Positions 45,541-55,308 are shown, counted from the first letter of the stretch. The stretch is 64,000 bases of DNA from Martelella lutilitoris (GCF_016598595.1 NZ_CP066786.1:1945501-2009500); one strand, 5' to 3'. Notes: generated by a model from the letters alone, not told the origin. Made by a program: numbers and translations.

Positions 45541-45861
45541 ATGTGGACCCGCCATCACAAACCACGGTTTTACGGCCGACTCATCGTCCCGGCGATCACG
45601 GCCTGTTTCATGAGCTATTTTGTCTATCACTCCATCCATGGTGATTACGGCCTGATCGCCGCCGAGCGTTTCGAGGCCCACAAGGCGCTCAATGAGCGCA
45701 AGCTGGAGAGGCTCGTGAGCGAGCGCCAGGCGATGGAGGAACGCGTCCGCATGCTGTCCGACGGGTCGTTGATGAAGGATGCGCTGGACGAGCAGGCGCG
45801 CTATGCGCTCAACCTGCTGAAGCCGGACGAGATCGTGATTTTCGAGCGGAATCTCAAATAA
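45541..45861 (+). CDS. ftsB: FtsB/DivIC-type septum formation initiator
   Basis: 106 residues. A short basic N-terminus (MWTRHHKPRFYGR) precedes one transmembrane helix (LIVPAITACFMSYFVYHSI). A coiled coil follows (FEAHKALNERKLERLVSERQAMEERVRML), then the conserved C-terminal LDEQARYALNLLKPDEIVIF. This is the single-pass divisome protein that bridges FtsL and FtsQ. The location directly upstream of pdhA is typical for rhizobia. Confidence 0.92.
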   Translation: MWTRHHKPRFYGRLIVPAITACFMSYFVYHSIHGDYGLIAAERFEAHKALNERKLERLVSERQAMEERVRMLSDGSLMKDALDEQARYALNLLKPDEIVIFERNLK

Positions 45862-45875
45862 ACCGAATTTCGGTT
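45861..45875 (+). other. Inverted repeat AACCGAA-t-TTCGGTT after ftsB
   Basis: A perfect 7-bp inverted repeat with a single-base centre begins at the ftsB stop codon region. As RNA it would need a larger loop, and no T-run follows. It is more likely a protein-binding site than a terminator. Confidence 0.4.
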
Positions 45876-45885
45876 AATATCGTCT

Positions 45886-45916
45886 TTATTGATATATTTC
45901 AATAAGTTATTATACA
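45886..45916 (+). promoter_or_regulatory. pdh operon promoter with overlapping operator
   Basis: TTGATA (45889-45894), a 16-bp spacer and TATACA (45911-45916) form a good sigma-70 promoter in an AT-rich stretch 92 bp before pdhA. A perfect inverted repeat TTATTGA-N6-TCAATAA (45886-45905) covers the -35 region. It also fits TTGA-N6-TCAA, the loose FNR/FixK pattern, so either a dedicated repressor or a CRP/FNR protein could bind. Confidence 0.6.
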
Positions 45917-46007
45917 AATTTTGGCGGCAAATCTAGCATTGCCGTGCCGCACAAAACGCCCTATTGTGTCGCCCAAATCCACGTCTTTCCTTCAGAAGGA
46001 GGTTTTG

Positions 46008-47030
46008 ATGGCGTCCCAAGCGTCCGGCTCACGGAAATCATCCAAAAAAGAAGAAAGCGGCAAGATCGTCGATTTCGATCGCGACCAGGAACTTCACGCC
46101 TATCGCGAAATGCTCATGATCCGCCGCTTTGAAGAAAAGGCCGGCCAGCTCTACGGCATGGGCTATATCGGCGGTTTCTGTCACCTCTATATCGGCCAGG
46201 AAGCCGTTGTCGTCGGCGTGCAGATGGCGCTGAACGACGGTGACCAGATCATCACCAGCTACCGCGACCACGGCCACATGCTGGCCACCGGCATGGAATC
46301 GCGCGGCGTGATGGCCGAGCTGACCGGCCGCCGTTCCGGCTATTCCAAGGGCAAGGGCGGTTCGATGCACATGTTCTCCAAGGAGAAGGCCTTCTACGGC
46401 GGCCACGGCATCGTCGGCGCGCAGGTTCCCCTCGGCACGGGCCTGGCCTTCGCCAATAGGTACCGCGAGGACAATAAGGTCACGGTCGTCTATTACGGCG
46501 ACGGCGCGGCGAACCAGGGCCAGGTCTACGAAAGCTTCAACATGGCGCAGCTGTGGAAGCTCCCGGTCGTTTATGTCGTCGAGAACAATCGCTATGCGAT
46601 GGGCACCTCCGTCGCCCGTTCCTCGGCCGAGACCGACTTCTCCAAGCGCGGCGCCTCCTTCGGCATTCCCGGAAAGCAGGTCGACGGCATGGATGTGCGC
46701 GCGGTGATGGCCGCGGCGGAAGAAGCCGAAGCCCACGCGCGCTCCGGCAAGGGGCCGATCATCCTCGAAATGATGACCTATCGTTATCGCGGCCACTCGA
46801 TGTCCGACCCGGCGAAATACCGCACCAAGGACGAAGTGCAGAAGATGCGCTCCGAACACGACCCGATCGAACAGGTCAAGAAGCGTCTGATCGAGAAGAA
46901 GTGGGCCACCGAAGATGAGTTGAAGGCCATCGACAAGGATGTGCGCTCGGTCATCTCCGATGCTGCCGATTTCGCCCAGACCGATCCGGAGCCGGATGTT
47001 TCCGAGCTCTACACCGACATCCTGCGCTAA
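46008..47030 (+). CDS. pdhA: Pyruvate dehydrogenase E1 component, alpha subunit
   Basis: 340 residues from ATG 46008, with a very strong AGAAGGAGG site. The TPP-binding motif GDGAANQGQVYESFNMAQLWKLPVVYVVENN is complete. The blocks GFCHLYIGQEAVVVG, SYRDHGH and the phosphorylation-loop-like YRYRGHSMSDPAKYR are typical of E1 alpha. With PdhB it decarboxylates pyruvate and acetylates the lipoyl group of E2. It is the first gene of pdhABC. Its N-terminal 20 residues are charged and likely disordered. Confidence 0.98.
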   Translation: MASQASGSRKSSKKEESGKIVDFDRDQELHAYREMLMIRRFEEKAGQLYGMGYIGGFCHLYIGQEAVVVGVQMALNDGDQIITSYRDHGHMLATGMESRGVMAELTGRRSGYSKGKGGSMHMFSKEKAFYGGHGIVGAQVPLGTGLAFANRYREDNKVTVVYYGDGAANQGQVYESFNMAQLWKLPVVYVVENNRYAMGTSVARSSAETDFSKRGASFGIPGKQVDGMDVRAVMAAAEEAEAHARSGKGPIILEMMTYRYRGHSMSDPAKYRTKDEVQKMRSEHDPIEQVKKRLIEKKWATEDELKAIDKDVRSVISDAADFAQTDPEPDVSELYTDILR

Positions 47031-47047
47031 GACGGGGAGGGATATAA

Positions 47048-48436
47048 ATGCCTACCAATATTCTCATGCCGGCGCTCTCCCCGACGATGGAAGAGGGCAA
47101 CCTCACCAAATGGCTCAAGAAGGAAGGCGACAGCGTCGCCGCCGGTGACATCCTGGCCGAAATCGAGACCGACAAGGCGACGATGGAAGTCGAGGCCGTC
47201 GACGAGGGCACGATTGGCAAGATCCTGATCTCCGAAGGCACCGAGGGCGTCAAGGTCAATACGCCGATCGCCGTTCTTCTCGAAGAGGGCGAAAGCGCCG
47301 ACGATATCGACGAGGCCGCCACCAAGGCTCCTGAGGAAACCAAGGCTCCGGAAGTCGCTCAGGAAGAAAAGCCGCAGGCCTCTCCCGACGCGGTTCCCGC
47401 CGAGCCGAAGGCCGCCGAAGCCGCTTCCGATCCGGATATTCCGGAAGGCACGGAAATGGTGATGACGACGGTGCGCGAAGCGCTGCGTGACGCCATGGCG
47501 GAAGAAATGCGCGCCGACGGCGATGTCTTCGTCATGGGCGAGGAAGTCGCCGAATATCAGGGCGCCTACAAGATCACGCAGGGCCTGCTGCAGGAATTCG
47601 GCGCCAAGCGCGTCGTCGACACGCCGATCACCGAGCACGGCTTTGCCGGCGTCGGCATCGGCGCGGCGCTTGCCGGGCTGAAGCCGATCGTCGAGTTCAT
47701 GACGTTCAACTTCGCCATGCAGGCGATGGACCAGATCATCAACTCGGCGGCAAAGACCCACTACATGTCCGGCGGCCAGATGGAGAGTTCGATCGTGTTC
47801 CGCGGTCCGAACGGGGCCGCGGCGCGTGTTGCAGCGCAGCATTCGCAGTGCTACGCCGCCTGGTACAGCCACATTCCGGGCCTCAAGGTTGTCATGCCGT
47901 ATACGGCGGCTGACGCGAAGGGTCTGCTGAAGGCTGCGATCCGCGATCCGAACCCGGTCATCTTCCTCGAAAACGAGATCCTCTACGGTCACAAGTTCGA
48001 AGTGCCGAAACTGGATGACTTCGTCCTGCCGATCGGCAAGGCACGCATCCATCGCAAGGGCAAGGACGCGACGCTCGTCTCCTTCGGTATCGGCATGACC
48101 TATGCGGTCGAAGCGGCTGAAAAGCTTGCGGAAGATGGCGTCGACGTCGAGGTGATCGACCTCAGGACCATCCGTCCGATGGACCTGCCGACGGTTGTCG
48201 AATCGGTGAAGAAGACCGGCCGCCTGGTCACGGTGGAGGAAGGCTTCCCGCAGTCCTCCGTCGGAACCGAGATCGCGACCCGCGTCATGCAGCAGGCCTT
48301 CGACTATCTCGATGCGCCGATCATGACGATTGCCGGCAAGGATGTTCCGATGCCATATGCCGCGAACCTCGAAAAGCTCGCCCTGCCGAACGTCGGTGAA
48401 GTCATCGATGCGGTCAAGGCCGTCTGCTACAAGTAA
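47048..48436 (+). CDS. pdhB: Pyruvate dehydrogenase E1 beta subunit with N-terminal lipoyl domain
   Basis: 462 residues. Residues 1-80 are a biotinyl/lipoyl domain ([22 protein letters not shown] ... [17 protein letters not shown], lipoylated Lys in ETDKATME). A Pro/Ala/Glu-rich linker (about 85-135) follows, then the transketolase-like E1 beta core: [63 protein letters not shown] and [10 protein letters not shown]. The lipoyl domain on E1 beta is a known rhizobial arrangement and adds a second swinging arm to the complex. It follows pdhA by 17 bp. Confidence 0.97.
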   Translation: MPTNILMPALSPTMEEGNLTKWLKKEGDSVAAGDILAEIETDKATMEVEAVDEGTIGKILISEGTEGVKVNTPIAVLLEEGESADDIDEAATKAPEETKAPEVAQEEKPQASPDAVPAEPKAAEAASDPDIPEGTEMVMTTVREALRDAMAEEMRADGDVFVMGEEVAEYQGAYKITQGLLQEFGAKRVVDTPITEHGFAGVGIGAALAGLKPIVEFMTFNFAMQAMDQIINSAAKTHYMSGGQMESSIVFRGPNGAAARVAAQHSQCYAAWYSHIPGLKVVMPYTAADAKGLLKAAIRDPNPVIFLENEILYGHKFEVPKLDDFVLPIGKARIHRKGKDATLVSFGIGMTYAVEAAEKLAEDGVDVEVIDLRTIRPMDLPTVVESVKKTGRLVTVEEGFPQSSVGTEIATRVMQQAFDYLDAPIMTIAGKDVPMPYAANLEKLALPNVGEVIDAVKAVCYK

Positions 48437-48448
48437 GGGAGACGTTCG

Positions 48449-49831
48449 ATGCCGATCAAGATTACGATGCCGGCGCTTTCCCCGACCATGGAGGAGGGCA
48501 ACCTCTCCAAATGGCTGGTGAAGGAAGGCGACAGCGTTTCGGCCGGCGATGTGATCGCCGAGATCGAAACCGACAAGGCGACGATGGAAGTCGAAGCCGT
48601 CGATGAGGGCACGGTCGCCAAGATCGTGGTGCCGGAAGGCACTGAGGGCGTGCAGGTCAATGCGCTGATCGCGATCCTTGCCGAAGAAGGCGAAGACGCC
48701 GCCGAAGCCGCCAAGGCGGCGGACCGTGGCGATGCCGCGCCGGCCGCCAGGGAAGAGCCCAAGCAGGAAGCCAAGGCCGAGGCGCCGAAGGAAGAGAAGA
48801 CCGGGGATGCTGTCGCCAAGGGCGGCATCCCCTCGTCCGACACCCCGGTTCCCGAACCCGAGGCCCCGGCGGCACCCAAGGCCGACGGCGAGCGCATCTT
48901 CGCCTCGCCGCTCGCCCGTCGTCTGGCCAAGGAAGAGGGGCTTGATCTTGCAGCCCTTTCCGGCTCCGGCCCGCACGGCCGCATCGTCAAGCGCGACATC
49001 GAAAAGGCCGTCAGCGAGGGCGCCGGCAAGGCCGCGCCGAAGGCGGAAGCGCCCGCCGGCGAGAAGGCTGCCGCCGCACCCATCCCGCAGGCCCAGTCGG
49101 AAGACGCCATCCTCAAGCTGTTCGAGGAAGGCTCCTACGAACTCGTGCCGCATGACGGCATGCGCAAGACGATCGCCAAACGCCTGCAGGAAAGCAAGCA
49201 GACCATCCCGCATTTCTATGTGACGGTGGATTGCGAACTGGAGGCGCTGCTGGCGCTCCGCAGCCAGCTCAACAAGGCAGCGCCCGTCAAGGACGAGAAG
49301 CCGGTCTACAAGCTCTCGGTCAACGACATGGTGATCAAGGCCATGGCTCTGGCGCTGCGAGATGTTCCGGAAGCCAATGTCTCCTGGACGGAGAGCAACA
49401 TGGTCGTGCACAAGCATGTGGACGTCGGCGTTGCCGTTTCCATTCCGGGCGGACTGATCACGCCGATCATCCGCAAGGCCGAGGAAAAGCCGTTGTCCGT
49501 CATCTCCAACGAGATGAAGGACATGGGCAAGCGCGCCAGGGAGAAGAAGCTGAAGCCGGCCGAATATCAAGGCGGCACCACGGCGGTCTCCAACATGGGC
49601 ATGATGGGCGTCAAGGATTTCGCGGCCGTCGTCAACCCGCCGCACGCCTCGATCCTCGCGGTCGGCGCGGGCGAAAAGCGGGCCGTGGTCAAGAACGACG
49701 AGATCACCATCGCGACGATGATGTCTGTGACCCTTTCGACCGACCACCGCTGCGTTGACGGCGCGCTGGCGGCCCGGGTCCTGGCCTCGTTCAAGGGCTA
49801 TATCGAAAACCCGATATCGATGCTGGTCTGA
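48449..49831 (+). CDS. pdhC: Dihydrolipoamide acetyltransferase (E2) of pyruvate dehydrogenase
   Basis: 460 residues. A lipoyl domain (1-80, Lys in ETDKATME) nearly identical in plan to that of PdhB is followed by an Ala/Pro/Lys-rich linker. The peripheral-subunit-binding domain (about 148-185, [37 protein letters not shown]) comes next, then the acetyltransferase core ending with the catalytic [11 protein letters not shown]. It transfers acetyl from lipoamide to CoA and forms the structural core that binds E1 and Lpd. It starts 12 bp after pdhB. Confidence 0.97.
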   Translation: MPIKITMPALSPTMEEGNLSKWLVKEGDSVSAGDVIAEIETDKATMEVEAVDEGTVAKIVVPEGTEGVQVNALIAILAEEGEDAAEAAKAADRGDAAPAAREEPKQEAKAEAPKEEKTGDAVAKGGIPSSDTPVPEPEAPAAPKADGERIFASPLARRLAKEEGLDLAALSGSGPHGRIVKRDIEKAVSEGAGKAAPKAEAPAGEKAAAAPIPQAQSEDAILKLFEEGSYELVPHDGMRKTIAKRLQESKQTIPHFYVTVDCELEALLALRSQLNKAAPVKDEKPVYKLSVNDMVIKAMALALRDVPEANVSWTESNMVVHKHVDVGVAVSIPGGLITPIIRKAEEKPLSVISNEMKDMGKRAREKKLKPAEYQGGTTAVSNMGMMGVKDFAAVVNPPHASILAVGAGEKRAVVKNDEITIATMMSVTLSTDHRCVDGALAARVLASFKGYIENPISMLV

Positions 49832-49857
49832 CAGGTCTTGTACAGGGATGATGCGTC

Positions 49858-50496
49858 ATGAAAACTGTCCTGTGCTACGGTGATTCCCTGACCTTCGGGC
49901 ATGATCCGGTCGGAAACGGCCGGCATGCCCATGAGGACAGGTGGCCGATGGTGCTGCAGAAGGCTCTGGGCGAGGGCGTTCACGTCCTCTGCGAAGCGCT
50001 CGGCGGCCGCACCACGGCCTATGACGATCACGGAGCGGCGGCCGACCGCAACGGCGTGCGTGTTCTGCCGACGCTTCTCGCCAGCCATACGCCGCTCGAT
50101 CTCGTCATCATCATGCTTGGCACCAATGACCTGAAGCCCTGGACGGGCGGCGGCGCGTTCGGCGCGCGCAGCGGCCTCAAGCGGTTGATCGAGATCGTCC
50201 GTTCGCATCCCTATTCCTTCGGAGATGATGCCCCGGACATTCTCGTGGTCTCGCCGCCGCATGCGGTGCCCACGGCGAACGATACCGGCATGGGGTTTCT
50301 GCAGGGGGTTGTCGAGCAATCGCAGATGCTCTCGACCTATTACAGCGAAATCGCCGATGACCTGGGGTGCGGCTTTTACGATACGGCCTCGGTCGCCCGG
50401 GCAAGCCCGATCGACGGCGTTCATCTGGATGCGGAAAACACAAGGGCGATCGGCCGGGGTCTCGAGCCGATGGTGCGCATGATGCTCGGTCTGTGA
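49858..50496 (+). CDS. SGNH/GDSL hydrolase
   Basis: 212 residues with no signal peptide. The SGNH blocks are clear: GDSLTFGHDP (nucleophile Ser10), the Gly block LCEALGGRTTAYDD, the oxyanion Asn in IIMLGTNDLK, and the Asp-His pair in DGVHLDAENTRAIGRG. This resembles rhizobial arylesterase-type GDSL enzymes; the natural substrate is unknown. It lies inside the pdh-lpd gene string, 26 bp after pdhC, and is likely co-transcribed. Confidence 0.9.
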   Translation: MKTVLCYGDSLTFGHDPVGNGRHAHEDRWPMVLQKALGEGVHVLCEALGGRTTAYDDHGAAADRNGVRVLPTLLASHTPLDLVIIMLGTNDLKPWTGGGAFGARSGLKRLIEIVRSHPYSFGDDAPDILVVSPPHAVPTANDTGMGFLQGVVEQSQMLSTYYSEIADDLGCGFYDTASVARASPIDGVHLDAENTRAIGRGLEPMVRMMLGL

Positions 50497-50584
50497 TCGA
50501 CATCGGATTTGACAGGAATCAAGGAGCAGGACCCGGCAAAGCTTAGCGTTGGATATCGTCTTCAATCACAGGAGGAACTGTCCA

Positions 50585-50821
50585 ATGTCGAATACCCCAC
50601 ACGAACTGGCCGATGAATTCCCGGATCTGGTCGACAGGATGCATGCGTTGAAAGTCGAGGATCCGCGCTTTGCCAGGTTGCTTGACGAATATCACGAGGT
50701 AAACCGCGCGGTTCATCGCGCGGAAACGAAGATCGAACCGACCGACGATGCGCATATGGAAGTGATGCGCAAGCGCCGAATGGTTCTGAAAGATGAAATA
50801 TACGGGATGCTGAGCGCGTAA
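50585..50821 (+). CDS. YdcH/DUF465 small helical protein
   Basis: 78 residues from ATG 50585, preceded by AGGAGGA. DEFPDLVDRMHALKVEDPRFARLLDEYHEVNRAVHRAE and MRKRRMVLKDEIYGML follow the DUF465 pattern of two antiparallel helices. The function of the family is unknown. It sits between the SGNH hydrolase and lpd on the same strand. Confidence 0.88.
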   Translation: MSNTPHELADEFPDLVDRMHALKVEDPRFARLLDEYHEVNRAVHRAETKIEPTDDAHMEVMRKRRMVLKDEIYGMLSA

Positions 50822-50887
50822 GAGACGCGGCATCCCCCTCAATCGGGCCGGGCAGCCGCCCGGCTCCTCGCAAAGGAGATGAGCCCC

Positions 50888-52333
50888 GTGTCCCAGAACT
50901 ATGATGTCATTGTCATCGGCGCCGGTCCTGGCGGCTATATCGCAGCAATCCGCGCGGCGCAGCTTGGTCTCAAGACGGCCGTGGTCGAGCGCGAGCACAT
51001 GGCCGGCATCTGCTCCAACTGGGGCTGCATTCCCACCAAGGCGCTGCTGCGCTCCGCCGAGATTCTCGACTTCACCGCCCATGCCAAGGAATACGGCCTT
51101 TCCGTCGACGGTTCGGTGAAGGCGGACCTCGAAGCCATCGTCAAGCGCTCGCGCGGCATTGCCGAGCGGATGAATGCCGGCGTCGGCTTCCTGATGAAGA
51201 AGAACAAGGTCGACATCATCTGGGGCGAGGCAACGCTGTCGAAGCCCGGCGAAGTCACCGTTTCCGAGGTCAAGAAGAAGATCGTCGAGCCGCAGGCGCC
51301 GAAGCCGAAGAATGCGCTCGGCGCCGGCACCTATTCGGCCAAGCATATCATCGTCGCGACCGGCGCCCGTCCGCGCGCGCTTCCGGGCATCGAGCCCGAC
51401 GGCAAGCTGATCTGGACCTATTTCGACGCGCTGAAGCCGGCGAAGTTGCCGAAGTCGCTGCTGGTCATGGGCTCGGGCGCGATCGGCATCGAATTCGCCT
51501 CCTTCTACCGTTCGCTCGGCGTCGATGTGACGGTGGTCGAAGTGATGAAGCAGGTCATGCCGGTCGAAGATGCCGAGATCGCCAAATTCGCCCAGAAGCG
51601 GCTGGAAAAGCGCGGCGTCAAGATCATGCTGGAAGCCAAGGTTTCCAAGGTGGAGAAAGGCAGCGACAACGTCACCGCCCATGTGGAGACCAAGGACGGC
51701 AAGGTCGAGAAGATCACGGCCGACCGGATGATCTCGGCCGTGGGCGTCCAGGGCAATATCGAGAATATCGGGCTGGAAAAGCTCGGCATCAAGACCGATC
51801 GCGGCTGCATTGTCATCGACGACTATTGCAAGACCAATGTTGACGGCATCTATGCCATCGGCGACGTCGCCGGCCCGCCGATGCTCGCCCACAAGGCCGA
51901 GCACGAGGCCGTCATCTGCGTCGAGAAGCTGGCGGGCGAAAAGAACGTCCATCCGCTCGACAAGCGCAAGGTCCCCGGCTGCACCTATTGCAATCCGCAG
52001 GTCGCCTCTGTCGGGTTGACGGAAGCCAAGGCCAAGGAAGCCGGCTATGACGTCCGCGTCGGCCGTTACAGCTTCGTCGCCAACGGTAAGGCAGTTGCGC
52101 TCGGCGAGGACCAGGGCATGGTCAAGACGGTGTTCGACAAGAAGACCGGCGAGCTTCTCGGCGCCCATATGGTCGGCGCGGAAGTGACCGAACTGATCGA
52201 AGGCTTTGTCGTCGCGATGAACCTCGAGACCACCGAGGAAGAGCTGATGCACACGATCTTCCCGCACCCGACGCTGTCGGAAATGATGAAGGAAAGCGTG
52301 CTGGATGCTTATGGGCGTGCACTGAACGCGTGA
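50888..52333 (+). CDS. lpd: Dihydrolipoyl dehydrogenase (E3)
   Basis: 481 residues if started at GTG 50888 (MSQNYDVIVIGAGPGGY), which has AAAGGAG at 9-bp spacing. An in-frame ATG at 50879 abuts the ribosome site directly and would add three residues. It has the FAD motif GAGPGGYIAAIRAAQLG, the redox disulfide GICSNWGCIPTKAL, the NAD-binding VMGSGAIGIEFASF, and the dimer-interface HPTLSEMMKE with the active-site His. It reoxidises dihydrolipoamide of pyruvate dehydrogenase and probably other 2-oxoacid complexes. A spacer of about 20 residues after EVKKKIVEPQ (KPKNALGAG) is characteristic of this alphaproteobacterial PDH-type Lpd. Confidence 0.97.
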   Translation: MSQNYDVIVIGAGPGGYIAAIRAAQLGLKTAVVEREHMAGICSNWGCIPTKALLRSAEILDFTAHAKEYGLSVDGSVKADLEAIVKRSRGIAERMNAGVGFLMKKNKVDIIWGEATLSKPGEVTVSEVKKKIVEPQAPKPKNALGAGTYSAKHIIVATGARPRALPGIEPDGKLIWTYFDALKPAKLPKSLLVMGSGAIGIEFASFYRSLGVDVTVVEVMKQVMPVEDAEIAKFAQKRLEKRGVKIMLEAKVSKVEKGSDNVTAHVETKDGKVEKITADRMISAVGVQGNIENIGLEKLGIKTDRGCIVIDDYCKTNVDGIYAIGDVAGPPMLAHKAEHEAVICVEKLAGEKNVHPLDKRKVPGCTYCNPQVASVGLTEAKAKEAGYDVRVGRYSFVANGKAVALGEDQGMVKTVFDKKTGELLGAHMVGAEVTELIEGFVVAMNLETTEEELMHTIFPHPTLSEMMKESVLDAYGRALNA

Positions 52334-52404
52334 TTCCTTTATGGTGGCCGGGCAGGCCCGAAGGAGGCCTGCCTCAACACTGAAAAGAGAAGGGAGCGCA
52401 TTTC

Positions 52405-52656
52405 ATGGAAGAACAGGGTGTAGGCTGGATCGCCGCCATCGTCATCGGCGGCATCGCAGGCTGGCTTGCCGAGAAGTTCATGGAGTCCAAGATGGGCGTC
52501 ATCATGAACATTATCCTCGGCATTGTCGGGGCCATTGTCGCGAACGCCATTCTTGGCCTGTTCGGCATTGCCCTCGGCGGCTGGCTCGGCTACCTCATCG
52601 CCGGCTTCATCGGCGCGGTGATCCTGATCTGGGTCGGGCGCCTGATAAAGCGCTGA
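52405..52656 (+). CDS. GlsB/YeaQ/YmgE family membrane protein
   Basis: 83 residues, almost entirely hydrophobic, with three transmembrane segments and many glycines (WIAAIVIGGIAGWLAEKFM, MNIILGIVGAIVANAILGLFG, YLIAGFIGAVILIWVGRLIKR). This is the transglycosylase-associated (Transgly_assoc) family, often stress-induced and of unknown function. The ATG at 52405 follows AGGGAGC. It lies between lpd and lipA. Confidence 0.92.
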   Translation: MEEQGVGWIAAIVIGGIAGWLAEKFMESKMGVIMNIILGIVGAIVANAILGLFGIALGGWLGYLIAGFIGAVILIWVGRLIKR

Positions 52657-52716
52657 CAAGAGTTTGCATGAGAAGCCGTCCGGGCCTCCGGGCTCGGCGG
52701 CACGCAAGGATAAGCA

Positions 52717-53691
52717 ATGGTTACGCTTCTCGATACGACAGGCAATGCCCCCAAAAGGGTCCGTCATCCGGAAAAGGCGCACAGGCCGGACACGGAGGTG
52801 ATGCGCAAGCCGGACTGGATCCGGGTGAAGGCGCCGACCTCGAAGGGCTATCAGGAAACCCGCGGCATCGTGAAGGAGAACAAGCTCGTCACGGTCTGCG
52901 AGGAAGCCGGCTGTCCCAATGTCGGGGAGTGCTGGGACAAGAAGCATGCCTCCTTCATGATCATGGGCGAGATCTGCACGCGCGCCTGCGCCTTCTGCAA
53001 CGTCTCCACGGGCCGTCCCGGCGCGCTCGATCCGGATGAGCCGGAGAACATCGGCAAGGCCGTCAGCCAGATGGGCCTGAGCCATGTCGTCATCACCTCC
53101 GTCGACCGCGATGATCTCGCCGACGGCGGTGCGGAGCATTTCGAGAAGGTGATCCTGGCCATCCGCGCGGCGTCGCCATCGACCACGATAGAGGTGCTGA
53201 CGCCGGACTTCCTGCGCAAACCCGGCGCGCTGGAGCGCGTGGTGGCCGCCCGTCCGGACGTCTTCAACCACAATCTGGAAACCGTGCCGTCGAACTACCT
53301 GACCGTTCGCCCCGGCGCGCGCTACTTCCACTCGATCCGGCTGTTGCAGCGTGTGAAGGAACTCGATCCCAACATGTTCACCAAGTCCGGCATCATGGTC
53401 GGGCTCGGCGAGGAGCGGAACGAGATTCTGCAGCTGATGGACGATCTAAGGACGGCGGATGTCGATTTCCTCACCATCGGGCAATACCTCCAACCGACCC
53501 GCAAGCACCATCGCGTGGTCAGTTTCGTGACGCCGGAAGAGTTCAAGTCCTACGAGACGGTCGCCTATACAAAGGGCTTCCTGATGGTCTCTTCCAGCCC
53601 GCTGACGCGCTCCTCCCACCACGCCGGCGAAGACTTCGCGCGGTTGCGTGAGAACCGGGCGAAGAAACTAGCCCAGCTGGCAGCGGAATAG
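52717..53691 (+). CDS. lipA: Lipoyl synthase
   Basis: 324 residues. The auxiliary 4Fe-4S cluster ligands are Cys61, Cys66 and Cys72 ([12 protein letters not shown]), and the radical-SAM cluster ligands are Cys87, Cys91 and Cys94 (CTRACAFC). The C-terminal [15 protein letters not shown] supplies the serine ligand region. It inserts two sulfurs into octanoyl groups to make lipoyl cofactors. This matches the two lipoyl-domain proteins encoded just upstream. A GGGG/CCCC hairpin at about 53693-53713 without a T-run follows. Confidence 0.98.
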   Translation: MVTLLDTTGNAPKRVRHPEKAHRPDTEVMRKPDWIRVKAPTSKGYQETRGIVKENKLVTVCEEAGCPNVGECWDKKHASFMIMGEICTRACAFCNVSTGRPGALDPDEPENIGKAVSQMGLSHVVITSVDRDDLADGGAEHFEKVILAIRAASPSTTIEVLTPDFLRKPGALERVVAARPDVFNHNLETVPSNYLTVRPGARYFHSIRLLQRVKELDPNMFTKSGIMVGLGEERNEILQLMDDLRTADVDFLTIGQYLQPTRKHHRVVSFVTPEEFKSYETVAYTKGFLMVSSSPLTRSSHHAGEDFARLRENRAKKLAQLAAE

Positions 53692-53803
53692 AGCAGGGGG
53701 CCGACCCCTCTGCCGGCGGCGTCCGCCTTAACCCTAACATGATCAAGGGCTTGTCTGGGTTGCAGGCGGGTTGTATACCCCTTTTCCTTTGTTGGGGGAG
53801 TTC

Positions 53804-54367
53804 ATGAGACAGATCGCCGTCAGGGAAGCCGCCGTGCTTTTGCACACCGCGCGGCGCATCATGGTGATCGGCTGTTCGGGAAGCGGCAAGTCAACGCTTT
53901 CGCGCCGGATCTGCGCCCGGTTCGATCTGCCCTACGTCTCCATGGATCGCGATGTCTTCTGGCTGCCCGGCTGGGTGATGCGGGAGCGGTCCGATATCGT
54001 CGCCAGCGTCGCGGCGTACGCCGATGGCGATGATTGGGTGTTTGACGGCAACAATACCGAGACGATGCCGCTGCGTCTCAGGCGCGCCGACCTTGTGCTC
54101 TGGCTTGCGCCGCCGCGACTGGTCAGTCTTTTCGGCGCGATGAAGCGCATAGCCGGTTCCTATGGCGAGGTCAGAGTCGATATGGCGCCGGGGTGCCCCG
54201 AGCGGATTGACTTCGCCTTTCTGCGCTATATCTGGAATTTCAACAGGCTGACCGCACCGAAAATGGAGCGCGTGATCGAGTTGAACGGAGCGGGCGTGCC
54301 GGTCTGCGTGTTGAAATCGCACCGCGCGGTGAACGAATTGCTTGCGCTTTCGGGCGCGGGCCATTAG
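53804..54367 (+). CDS. P-loop NTPase, adenylate kinase/topology-modulation-like
   Basis: 187 residues from ATG 53804 (MRQIAVREAAVLLHTARRIMVIGCSGSGKST), with GGGGGAG just upstream. Walker A is GCSGSGKST; a lid-like Arg-rich region (ETMPLRLRRADLVLWLAPPR) and a C-terminal VPVCVLKSHRAVNELL follow. This pattern is found in the AAA_17/FlaR-like small kinase group, whose substrate is generally unknown. It ends 9 bp before the coq10-type gene and may be in the same operon. Confidence 0.82.
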   Translation: MRQIAVREAAVLLHTARRIMVIGCSGSGKSTLSRRICARFDLPYVSMDRDVFWLPGWVMRERSDIVASVAAYADGDDWVFDGNNTETMPLRLRRADLVLWLAPPRLVSLFGAMKRIAGSYGEVRVDMAPGCPERIDFAFLRYIWNFNRLTAPKMERVIELNGAGVPVCVLKSHRAVNELLALSGAGH

Positions 54368-54376
54368 CTGAAAACC

Positions 54377-54823
54377 ATGCCCGAGTTCAAGACTACACGA
54401 CATGTCCACCACTCCGCCGACCGGATGTTCGCCCTTGTTGCCGATGTCGAGCGCTATCCTGAATTCCTGCCCCTGTGCGAGGCGCTGTCGGTGCGCTCGT
54501 CGCGGGAAAAGGACGGCAAGACTCTGCTGATCGCCGACATGACGGTCGGCTACAAGGGAATCCGCGAGAGTTTCACCACCCAGGTGCTGCTGAACAACGA
54601 CGAACGCCGGATCGATGTCAGCTATGTGGACGGACCATTCCGCTTTCTCGACAATTGCTGGCATTTCCAGCCCGAGGGCGAGGATGCCTGCGCCGTGCAG
54701 TTCTACATCAATTACGAGTTCAAGAACCGAATCCTCGGGGCGATGATGGGCTCGATGTTCGACCGGGCCTTCCGCAAGTTCTCCGAGGCCTTCGAGGCCC
54801 GGGCCGACAAGATCTACGACTGA
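54377..54823 (+). CDS. COQ10/RatA-type SRPBCC protein
   Basis: 148 residues of the START-like SRPBCC fold: HVHHSADRMFALVADVERYPEFLPLCEAL, VGYKGIRESFTTQVLL, VDGPFRFLDNCWHFQP and YEFKNRILGAMMGSMFDRAFRKFSEAFEARA. In alphaproteobacteria the family corresponds to the ubiquinone-binding chaperone Coq10. The related E. coli RatA was described as acting on ribosomes. Proximity to isoprenoid genes is compatible with a quinone role. It converges with cinA, the two reading frames overlapping by 10 bp. Confidence 0.92.
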   Translation: MPEFKTTRHVHHSADRMFALVADVERYPEFLPLCEALSVRSSREKDGKTLLIADMTVGYKGIRESFTTQVLLNNDERRIDVSYVDGPFRFLDNCWHFQPEGEDACAVQFYINYEFKNRILGAMMGSMFDRAFRKFSEAFEARADKIYD

Positions 54824-55308
54824 ATAAGCCCTTCCAGCATGCCGAGCGCGGTCTGTACCGTGGCGATCCTTATGCCGTCGCGGCCGATGTCGCCATAGCG
54901 GCTTTCGATGTGATGCAGGTGGCCCCAACGATCGCGGGCAGCAAGATGGACGAGACCGACGGGCTTTTCGGCCGAACCGCCGCTCGGTCCGGCAATTCCG
55001 GTCACGGCAACGGCGAGATCGGCGCCGGAACGCCAGAGCGCGCCGGCCGACATCTGCAGCGCCGTTTCGCGCGAGACCGCACCGGCCGTTGCCAGCGTTT
55101 CGGCGCTGACGCCGAGCATGTCGATCTTCGCCTGGTTCGAGTAGGTCACATAGCCCCGATCGACAACGGCAGACGAGCCGGCAATATCGGTCAGCGCGCC
55201 GATGATCAGGCCGCCCGTGCAGCTTTCCGCCGTGGCAATCGTCTTGCCGGCCCTGGTGCAGCGCTCGATCAGGAGCCTCGCCCGTTCCTCGATATCCGCG
55301 TTGATCAT
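54814..55308 (-). CDS. CinA-family nicotinamide-nucleotide amidase (PncC type)
   Basis: 164 residues from ATG 55308 ([17 protein letters not shown]). It consists of the stand-alone C-terminal CinA domain: [59 protein letters not shown] and [24 protein letters not shown], with the catalytic Ser in AESCTGG. It deamidates nicotinamide mononucleotide to nicotinate mononucleotide in NAD recycling. It overlaps ispDF by 4 bp (ATGA) upstream, and its tail overlaps the convergent coq10-type gene. Confidence 0.94.
   Translation of the reverse strand: MINADIEERARLLIERCTRAGKTIATAESCTGGLIIGALTDIAGSSAVVDRGYVTYSNQAKIDMLGVSAETLATAGAVSRETALQMSAGALWRSGADLAVAVTGIAGPSGGSAEKPVGLVHLAARDRWGHLHHIESRYGDIGRDGIRIATVQTALGMLEGLIQS

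Noticed and set aside
53693..53726. Hairpins after lipA as an intrinsic terminator
   Set aside because: The GGGG/CCCC stem with one bulge and the following GGCGG/CCGCC stem are real, but neither is followed by a T-run; too weak to call.
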